From an uncultured Lachnospiraceae bacterium (GTDB taxonomy: Bacteria; Bacillota; Clostridia; Lachnospirales; Lachnospiraceae), in the NCBI GenBank assembly GCA_910585625.1, contig CAJUFQ010000025.1, positions 1 through 54,768 on the forward strand: 54,768 nt of DNA, in the 5' to 3' direction. Positions 48,891 to 54,768 of this stretch are shown here, one piece after another (within the stretch, counting starts at the first letter, position 1; every line of letters starts with the position of its first letter). The position numbers and the translations under genes were made by a program. The notes beneath the pieces were generated by a model, which ran no database searches, was not told where the DNA came from, and worked only from the letters and a program-made list of their open reading frames with translations.

Positions 48891-51467
48891 ATGAAAAAGT
48901 TAATAGGGGTATTGTTGGCAGCAATCGTATTTTCTGCCAGCATTCATGAAAGCGGAATCCAAGTACAAGCGGAAGACTTGGAAGAAGAGAAGAAAGATAT
49001 AAAAGAATGTACCGTTGTTGAATCGTTGGGGGAGCGTCCCTATAAAGTTCCATATCAAGATACTTATAAGCAAGGAACAATACGGATACTTCCAAGCCAA
49101 AGATATACTGGAAGTGCAATAGAGCCAAAAGTAACAATTATGGATGGCGATTATAAGCTTGTGGAAGGCAAAGATTACAAGCTATATTATGAAGACACAA
49201 GGAAGACGGATTTATCTTCTCCGGTGGAGCCATACTGCGGGTCATTCCTGAATGAATATGGAAATGAGGAGGGTCCGCTTGTTGATGTGTACGGCATGGG
49301 AGATTATTCTGGAAATATATTTTTCTGTTTTGCTATCCTTTCGGAAAATCAGAAAGAGACAGAGAATCATTTAATTTATAGCGACAAAGAGGTGCTGGCA
49401 GGATATGATGGGCTTACGATTGATGGATATGTCGGTGTAGGGACGGAAGTCGATATTCCGCTTTCTATTGATGAGAAGCCTGTGCAGGAGATTAATAAGA
49501 GGGCCTTTGCTTACAATCCGACACTGGAAAAGCTGAACGTCTCAGACAATGTGTTTCGGATATTGGATAGTGCTTTTTTCAGATGCAGGAATCTGAAAGA
49601 AGTAACCCTCTCTAAACAGTTATGGGGAATTGGGACTGCTGCATTTGCAGGCTGTACATCTTTAAAAAATATCTCTTTGCCTAAAAGCTTGGAAATGGTA
49701 GGAGGTTATGTATTTTTAGGTAACAGGGCGATGGAAGCGGTGTATTCGGAATCAAATGTTATCTATGCCGTGGATGGGGTAATGTTTGTAAGGAACGGTG
49801 GACTGAGTCATCGTACAAATGCATTATATTTTTATCCACCGGCCAAAAAGGGAGAAACTTATTGTATTCCGAATGGAATTCAAGAACTTGACAGCTGTTC
49901 ATTTCGTCAGGCGGATTATGTCAAAAATGTCATTATCCCGCAATCAGTATCAGATGTTGCACAGGCGGTGGATTGCCCTTTTGGGGGTGCAACCAATTTA
50001 GTAGGTGCAGGAGCTGAGGAAACCTCCACAAACGCAGTCAATATCATATTCAAGCATGATACTCCGACAGAATACATCCTAGGGTCAAGGGCCCCGTTCT
50101 CCTATACCCTTCCGGCAGGCAGTATGATTACCGTGAAGAATGAGGCGATGAAGAAAGCGGCAGAGCTATCTGTAACAGATGAATTCAGGGAAAATGTAAC
50201 CGTAAGGGTTGCTGCTAAGGCATCCGAGGGTTTTGAGCTGGCTAAGAAAGAATTTACCTTGTCAAAGAGGGGGGCGGAACAGCTTGAATGGAGTCAGATG
50301 CCTACAGATACCACGGAAAATGTATCCTGGGAAAGCTCTGATAAATCGGTGGCAGACGTTGACGCGGTACAAGGGAAAGTCACGGCAGAAGGGTATGGAA
50401 AGTGTGAAATCATTGGGGTAGATGAGAGTGGACATAGGCGGGAAGCAGAGGTATTTGTTTATGACCCATGCTCCAGGTCATCGTTTATGCTTGACTATGA
50501 TACAAAAGGTCAGATATTTAAGAAGGACGATAGATATCCTGATGGTGTCTGCGTTATCCCAGAAATGACGAATGGCAAAAAGGAAGGAAGTTTCATACTG
50601 GGTGAGGATAAATTTCATGTGGCAGTTGCGTTTGCAGATGGATATGCGGGAGCAATGCCGATTCGTTTTGAAAGCAGTGCAGAGGATGTTGCGTCTGTTG
50701 AAGATGTTCATGAGGGTACGTTTGTGACTGGTGTACCTACCGGGGAAGAAGGGTACTTTCAGGAAAACAACAAGTATGCGAAAGCATATATATATTTCCA
50801 CAATCCTGGCACGGCTACGATTACTGCAGTTTTCGACGACCATGGGAAGGAAATACGTGAGGACCTTACCGTCAATGTGAAAGGATCTTCCGTTAATCTT
50901 CCAGAGCCAGTAAAGAAAGATCAGGAGTTACTGTATAAAAAAACATTCCAGAAACCTTTCGGGAGCAAGCCGTTTCTCTTGAATGTGAAACGTAAAAAAG
51001 GGGATGGCGAAATTCGTTATGATAGCTCCGACAAGAAAATAGCGACTGTCAGCCAGAATGGGAAGGTAACAGTAAAAGACACTGGCAGGACAGTCATAAC
51101 AGCGACTGCCAAAGGCACGGAGAAATATAAGAAGAAAAGTGTGAAGATTACTTTGGACATAACTCCTAAAAAGCAGATAGCAAGCGTAAAGCTTGTAAAG
51201 GGGAAAAAGATGACCGTCAAATGGAAAAAAGATAAGCGGGCAACCGGGTACCAGGTGCAGTATTCTGCTGATAAGAACTTTAAGAAGGGAGTTAAGACAA
51301 AGGATGTCAGCCGATATGATACAACAAGCAAAATAATCACAGGGCTAAAAAAGGGGAAGGTGTATTATGTCAGGGTGCGCGCTTACAAAGACGTTAAGGC
51401 GGGCGCAAAGATTAAGGAGTTATGCGGCCCATGGAGTGCCAGTGCCAAAAGCAAGAAAATAGTGTGA
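48891..51467 (+). CDS. secreted BspA-type leucine-rich, Big_2 and FN3 protein
   Basis: The ATG at 48891 follows GGTAAGGGGA. The 858-residue protein has a signal peptide (KKLIGVLLAAIVFSASIHES), an N-terminal beta domain, BspA/LRR_5 repeats (about 190-310; AFAYNPTLEKLNVSDNVFRI and AFAGCTSLKNISLPKSLEMV), Big_2 domains (about 470-550 and 690-750; KKIATVSQNGKVTV) and a C-terminal FN3 domain (KKMTVKWKKDKRATGYQVQY). No sortase signal was found. BspA-type repeats are known in adhesins of gut and oral bacteria. It lies on the same strand 192 bp after the giant InlB-type protein, beyond an intergenic repeat, and may belong to the same locus. Confidence 0.75.
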   Translation: MKKLIGVLLAAIVFSASIHESGIQVQAEDLEEEKKDIKECTVVESLGERPYKVPYQDTYKQGTIRILPSQRYTGSAIEPKVTIMDGDYKLVEGKDYKLYYEDTRKTDLSSPVEPYCGSFLNEYGNEEGPLVDVYGMGDYSGNIFFCFAILSENQKETENHLIYSDKEVLAGYDGLTIDGYVGVGTEVDIPLSIDEKPVQEINKRAFAYNPTLEKLNVSDNVFRILDSAFFRCRNLKEVTLSKQLWGIGTAAFAGCTSLKNISLPKSLEMVGGYVFLGNRAMEAVYSESNVIYAVDGVMFVRNGGLSHRTNALYFYPPAKKGETYCIPNGIQELDSCSFRQADYVKNVIIPQSVSDVAQAVDCPFGGATNLVGAGAEETSTNAVNIIFKHDTPTEYILGSRAPFSYTLPAGSMITVKNEAMKKAAELSVTDEFRENVTVRVAAKASEGFELAKKEFTLSKRGAEQLEWSQMPTDTTENVSWESSDKSVADVDAVQGKVTAEGYGKCEIIGVDESGHRREAEVFVYDPCSRSSFMLDYDTKGQIFKKDDRYPDGVCVIPEMTNGKKEGSFILGEDKFHVAVAFADGYAGAMPIRFESSAEDVASVEDVHEGTFVTGVPTGEEGYFQENNKYAKAYIYFHNPGTATITAVFDDHGKEIREDLTVNVKGSSVNLPEPVKKDQELLYKKTFQKPFGSKPFLLNVKRKKGDGEIRYDSSDKKIATVSQNGKVTVKDTGRTVITATAKGTEKYKKKSVKITLDITPKKQIASVKLVKGKKMTVKWKKDKRATGYQVQYSADKNFKKGVKTKDVSRYDTTSKIITGLKKGKVYYVRVRAYKDVKAGAKIKELCGPWSASAKSKKIV

Positions 51468-51498
51468 GATTGACGGAACTGCATAATTACTGCAAAAG

Positions 51499-51536
51499 AA
51501 AGCTGTCCGGCCAGAGTCCATGCCAGACAGCTTTTG
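51499..51536. terminator. bidirectional terminator
   Basis: AAGCTGTC at 51500-51507 and GACAGCTT at 51526-51533, extended inward by GGC/GCC, form a strong stem with T-runs on both strands (CTTTT on plus; CTTTCTTTTG on minus). It separates the plus-strand surface protein gene from the minus-strand binding-protein gene. Confidence 0.8.
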
Positions 51537-51619
51537 AATAGTTGTGTTTTGATTAGGGAAGTATTGGTAGTTTGGCCAGAAACACTGTAAGACGGATGCT
51601 GGCCGGATAATATCGTTAG

Positions 51620-52639
51620 TTATTTATCCGAAGCTTTCTCTGCATAGGAAGTGTCTACTAATTCCTGATACGCAGGGCTGCCGGTAAGTTCTCCGGCATC
51701 CGAGAGGATATCCAGTAACAGCAGATAACTGTCTTCTTCAAACACGAGATTTTCTTTCCAGGTATCCTGCTCGTGGTATCTTTTCACAATCGTAGTGAGT
51801 GTCTGTGAATCTGTCTCCTTAAATTGAGGGGCGATTACTGCGGCAATCTCTTCCGGCGTGTGGCTTCTGGTATAGTCCATGCCTTTTTGCAGAGCATTGG
51901 TAAAGCTCTGGATGACCTGGGGATTGTTTTCCATATAGTCAGCTTTGGCGCTGAATGCCGTATAGGGGACATAACCCGAGTCAATACCTAAAGATGCGAT
52001 GACATAGCCGCTTCCTTCAAGCTCCAGTGAAGTTGCGCCAGGTTCAAACTCTACCGAGAAATCTCCCTTCCCGCTGGCAAATGCGGCTGCCGTAGAGCCG
52101 AAATCAATACTTTGGTCAATGGAAAGGTCCGAGGAGGGTTCGATGCCATTTTGCCTTAAGATGTATTCAAATATCATTTCAGGCATACCGCCCTTCCGGC
52201 CGCCAAGCACTTCTTTTCCTTTTAGGTCATTCCAGGTGAAATCAGGCATTTCTTTACGTGCCACCAGAAAATTGCCGGCGCGCTGCGTTAGCTGGGCGAA
52301 GTTCACTACATAATCCTGGGCGCCCTCATTGTAGGTATAGACGGTTGTCTCCGGCCCCATGAAGCCGATGTCTGCTTCGCCAGATAAGACCGCAGTCATT
52401 GTTTTGTCAGCGCCAAAGCCTGTGACGAGCGTCAGGTCAATGCCCTCCTCCTGAAAGTATCCCTCTTCGATTGCAACATACATCGGGGCGTAAAAGATGG
52501 AATGCGCTACTTCATTGAGCGTCACTTTTGTAAGCTCCTGTCCATCCTTTTTCGCAGAACAGCCGGTTAACAGTGCAGAACACAGGACTGCAGCAACGCA
52601 TATAAACGCGGACAGGCAACGGAAAACATGTTTTTTCAT
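51620..52639 (-). CDS. orphan SsuA/NMT1-like substrate-binding lipoprotein
   Basis: The ATG at 52639 has GAGGA 7 nt upstream. The 339-residue protein has a signal and lipobox (VLCSALLTGCSAKKD) and the NMT1/SsuA periplasmic-binding fold, with VTLNEVAHSIFYAPMYVAIE near the start, GEADIGFMGPETTVY and KGKEVLGGRKGGMPEMIFEY. Such proteins deliver aliphatic sulfonates, nitrate, riboflavin or the thiamine precursor HMP to an ABC importer. No permease or ATPase gene adjoins it; the next upstream gene is divergent. The substrate cannot be read from sequence. Its partner may be elsewhere in the genome. Confidence 0.8.
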   Translation of the reverse strand: MKKHVFRCLSAFICVAAVLCSALLTGCSAKKDGQELTKVTLNEVAHSIFYAPMYVAIEEGYFQEEGIDLTLVTGFGADKTMTAVLSGEADIGFMGPETTVYTYNEGAQDYVVNFAQLTQRAGNFLVARKEMPDFTWNDLKGKEVLGGRKGGMPEMIFEYILRQNGIEPSSDLSIDQSIDFGSTAAAFASGKGDFSVEFEPGATSLELEGSGYVIASLGIDSGYVPYTAFSAKADYMENNPQVIQSFTNALQKGMDYTRSHTPEEIAAVIAPQFKETDSQTLTTIVKRYHEQDTWKENLVFEEDSYLLLLDILSDAGELTGSPAYQELVDTSYAEKASDK

Positions 52640-52705
52640 AGATTCGTCCTCTTGCTTTTTGTTTATAGTATGTAGCACAGTTGGAATCTGTTAAAAGCAT
52701 AACCC

Positions 52706-52734
52706 TTGTTTTTTTCGGGAAAAACGGCTAAAAT
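52706..52734 (+). promoter_or_regulatory. promoter of the PHP hydrolase gene
   Basis: TTGTTT at 52706-52711 and TAAAAT at 52729-52734 with a 17-bp spacer. Confidence 0.5.
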
Positions 52735-52765
52735 AGTATAAAAAGAGAAAAGAAGGAAAAAGGAA

Positions 52766-53488
52766 ATGATAACAGACAAGATAGATTTGCATACGCATAC
52801 GATAGTCAGCGGCCACGCCTATAATACGAGAAATGAGATGATTGCGGCGGCCTATGGCAAAGGCTTGGAGGTATTGGCCATTACGGAGCATGCGCCTGCC
52901 ATGCCAGGCAGCTGCCAGCATATTTACTTTTCCAATTATAAGGTTCTGCCTCGCAGGCATAGGGAGATGACGGTGCTGTACGGCGCAGAGCTGAATATCC
53001 TGGATTATGCAGGCCATGTGGATCTTCCCGACGATACGTTGAAAGAAATGGATGTGACTTTGGCGAGCATACACCCGCCATGTTATGTGTCAGGTACGGC
53101 AGGGGAGAACACCTCCGCGTATCTTGGGGCTATGGAAAACCCATATATCAATATCATAGCCCATCCAGATGACAGCCGTTTTCCCGTCGATTATGAGGTT
53201 TTGGTCAAAGCGGCGAAGGAGTGCAAGGTGCTGCTGGAGGTCAATAACACTTCCCTGTCCCCGGTAAGTTTCCGCAAAGACGCTAGGAAAAATTACCTTA
53301 AAATGCTGGATCTGTGTGCGAAACATCAGGTTCCGGTCATTGTAGATTCCGATGCACATGCGGACTGTTTGGTCGGAGAGCATGTATATGCCCTGGAAAT
53401 GATGGAGGAAATAGGTTTTCCGGCAGAATTGATTGTGAATGCGCATAGTGGGATGATATATGATTATATCAACTATAAACCCGAGTAA
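52766..53488 (+). CDS. PHP-domain phosphatase/hydrolase, YcdX-like
   Basis: The 240-residue protein matches stand-alone PHP phosphatases: DLHTHTIVSGHAYNTRNEMI at the N-terminus, AITEHAP, GAELNILDYAGHVDL, ASIHPPCY, NIIAHPDD and VDSDAHADC. The histidines and acidic residues form the tri-metal site of the PHP fold. YcdX-like enzymes hydrolyse phosphate monoesters; natural substrates are uncertain. An AAGGAAAAAGG site precedes the ATG. It probably forms its own unit with the promoter at 52706 and lies next to the TrpR-like gene. Confidence 0.85.
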   Translation: MITDKIDLHTHTIVSGHAYNTRNEMIAAAYGKGLEVLAITEHAPAMPGSCQHIYFSNYKVLPRRHREMTVLYGAELNILDYAGHVDLPDDTLKEMDVTLASIHPPCYVSGTAGENTSAYLGAMENPYINIIAHPDDSRFPVDYEVLVKAAKECKVLLEVNNTSLSPVSFRKDARKNYLKMLDLCAKHQVPVIVDSDAHADCLVGEHVYALEMMEEIGFPAELIVNAHSGMIYDYINYKPE

Positions 53489-53495
53489 ATATCTG

Positions 53496-53524
53496 TTTAC
53501 TTTACGACTTTAGTATGATAAAAT
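53496..53524 (+). promoter_or_regulatory. promoter of the TrpR-like gene
   Basis: TTTACT at 53496-53501 and TAAAAT at 53519-53524 with a 17-bp spacer. Confidence 0.5.
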
Positions 53525-53554
53525 CAAAAAGAAATACATAGAAGGAGAACGCAT

Positions 53555-53854
53555 ATGAGCAGGAAATTGAGGACAGAAGCTGTAGACCATTTGTTTGAGG
53601 CGATACTGAGTCTGGAAAGCAAAGAAGAATGTTACAAATTTTTTGAGGATGTATGCACAGTGAACGAGCTGTTATCGTTTTCCCAGAGATTTGAAGTGGC
53701 GCGGATGCTGCGGACCCAAAAGACATATCTGGATATTGCGGAACAGACGGGGGCTTCTACGGCGACAATCAGCAGGGTGAACCGTTCTCTGAATTATGGC
53801 AATGACGGATATGACATGGTATTTGCCAGAATGGGAGTTGGGGAGGAAGGGTAG
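53555..53854 (+). CDS. TrpR/YerC-family DNA-binding protein
   Basis: The 99-residue all-helical protein has the TrpR-superfamily layout, with LFEAILSLESKEECYKFFED, CTVNELLSFSQRFEVARMLR and a helix-turn-helix (TYLDIAEQTGASTATISRVN). It matches the YerC/YecD group of Firmicutes, small regulators of unknown ligand that keep the TrpR DNA-binding fold but not necessarily tryptophan binding. An AAGGAGAA site precedes the ATG. The target genes are not evident here. Confidence 0.85.
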   Translation: MSRKLRTEAVDHLFEAILSLESKEECYKFFEDVCTVNELLSFSQRFEVARMLRTQKTYLDIAEQTGASTATISRVNRSLNYGNDGYDMVFARMGVGEEG

Positions 53855-53916
53855 CAGATGAAAGGGGACTGCATATGCTGCAATCCCCGGATATCTTTGG
53901 TGTGGTAATTAAGGCA

Positions 53917-54615
53917 TCAGTCCGAAGAGGATTTCGGCTTGTTCTTTTCAGGAGATTCAGCCTTTCGTTTTTTTTCGGAAGAATTCTTATTACGCCCCTT
54001 TTCGGAGAGAGTCTTATCCGTTCCCATCTGTGGGAGCCTGGAGTCTATCATTCGCTCAATCAGCTGTTTTTTCACATAGACATCGAAACACAACATGCAG
54101 ATAAAAGAAAATCGCTGCAGTTCTTCCTGGTCGTCTTTGGACTGATCCGCAAATGTCTGCAGGCTGGTCTGATATTTTCTTGTAAGGTCTTTTTGCATGT
54201 TCAGCATCCCGGATTCCTCCAAGCAGAAAATCTCAGAGTAGATGTTTTCCAGGCCGAAATCTGAGCCGGAAGCAAAATATTTATCCGTAATAGGATTTAA
54301 GATCGCCTGGATATCCCCGATGCTTAAGATATTTTTAAAATAATAGATAAAAATCAGGACAAACATATGCTCTTTGGAGTATTTTTTCTTGACCGGAGGC
54401 GGGAGCAAGTCATTCTTAGCATAATTATTAATCATGGTCTTGGTCAGCACCTTGTCCTCTGGATGCCGTTTGCAGGCAGAGAGCTGGGTGTCCATGAAAG
54501 TCGTGACCTGATCCATATATAAATCAATATTCGGGAAATCCTCCGGTTTGATAAAGTCAATGTTGGACAGGCTGTTTAGAATGCTGTTCAGTAAATCTTT
54601 TTCGTCAATCGTCAT
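53917..54615 (-). CDS. DUF1836 protein
   Basis: I use the ATG at 54615 because TGAGGTGA lies about 5 nt upstream; a GTG at 54624 overlaps that site. The 232-residue product has an N-terminal helix-turn-helix-like region and the conserved block TKTMINNYAKNDLLPPPVKK, followed by YSKEHMFVLIFIYYFKNILS. This marks the DUF1836 family of Clostridia, distantly like MerR-type DNA-binding domains. The last 40 residues are basic and low-complexity (KKRKAESPEKNKPKSSSD at the end), probably disordered. A regulatory role is plausible but unproven. Confidence 0.8.
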   Translation of the reverse strand: MTIDEKDLLNSILNSLSNIDFIKPEDFPNIDLYMDQVTTFMDTQLSACKRHPEDKVLTKTMINNYAKNDLLPPPVKKKYSKEHMFVLIFIYYFKNILSIGDIQAILNPITDKYFASGSDFGLENIYSEIFCLEESGMLNMQKDLTRKYQTSLQTFADQSKDDQEELQRFSFICMLCFDVYVKKQLIERMIDSRLPQMGTDKTLSEKGRNKNSSEKKRKAESPEKNKPKSSSD

Positions 54616-54768
54616 TGTTTTCACCTCAAAAACATTATATAGTATGCAAAACCAGATGACAAGCGGTTTGTTGTTTTTTCACGATAATGGAAGAAAAACA
54701 GGTTGAAATATAAAAAAACACCAGTTTACAACTATTATAAATAGCGCTCCTTTTGCTGAACAAGGTAT
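54616..54768. other. upstream region of the DUF1836 gene, window end
   Basis: AT-rich DNA with CATTATATAG on the plus strand (CTATATAATG on the minus strand), a likely -10 region for the DUF1836 gene. No further gene is visible. Confidence 0.4.

Noticed and set aside
1..54768. CRISPR array, rRNA operon or complete insertion sequence
   Set aside because: No regularly spaced 25-40-bp repeats, no rRNA core sequences and no transposase were seen.

Overview
The window looks like a chromosomal segment of a gut-type Clostridia member of the Bacillota, most likely Lachnospiraceae. This rests on the dgt-dnaG-rpoD-trmK-nif3 housekeeping block, strong AGGAGG ribosome binding sites, a TGS/uridine-kinase fusion, a pyrB-pyrI pair, an rnpB gene and large secreted proteins with Big_2, FN3, InlB-type and BspA-type repeats. 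The assignment is inference from gene content; no 16S gene is present.

Region 1 (1-2750) is accessory DNA: the N-terminal part of a tyrosine-recombinase integrase, about 450 nt of hairpin-rich DNA that may be a large structured RNA, a small unknown gene, a HicA/HicB toxin-antitoxin pair and short direct repeats. Region 2 (2750-12400) holds two ABC systems. The first follows a small Sec-exported peptide and has two half-size MacB/FtsX-like permeases, a lipoprotein and an ATPase. The second has one full-size two-module permease, an ATPase, an OmpR-type regulator and a histidine kinase. Together they read as a secreted-peptide plus envelope-stress/peptide-resistance locus. Region 3 (12400-15700) has an ABC-F antibiotic-resistance gene behind an attenuator-like leader with a three-codon upstream ORF, then a secreted FN3 protein. 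Region 4 (15700-24850) contains tRNA-Leu(CAG), an unusual array of seven hairpins, an iron-sulfur aldo/keto reductase and the housekeeping block dgt, dnaG, rpoD, trmK, a NIF3-family gene and a nucleoside-kinase fusion.

Region 5 (24850-35500) has an AraC regulator followed by a 1,115-residue secreted beta-helix glycosidase-like protein, rnpB, a small zinc-ribbon membrane protein, cysD with a cysN-cysC fusion (sulfate activation to PAPS) and a VanRS-like two-component pair. Region 6 (35500-39930) holds pyrBI on the minus strand, a PH-domain-like protein, a small membrane protein, a lipoprotein and an Mrp/Nbp35 iron-sulfur carrier.

Region 7 (39960-51540) is the most interesting part. It is a compact Tad/Flp-like secretion cluster on one strand, with a CpaF-type ATPase, a TadB-TadC-like fusion, three tiny one-helix proteins of 35 to 53 residues with a similar start (M-K/R, then E or A-E-Y/F before the helix), three further single-helix pilin-like proteins and two giant secreted proteins with InlB-type, DUF5011-like, BspA-type leucine-rich, Big_2 and FN3 modules. 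No prepilin peptidase, secretin or TadZ is visible. Region 8 (51540-54768) has an orphan SsuA/NMT1-type substrate-binding lipoprotein, a PHP-domain hydrolase, a TrpR-like regulator and a DUF1836 protein. No CRISPR array, no complete insertion sequence and no rRNA gene were found.
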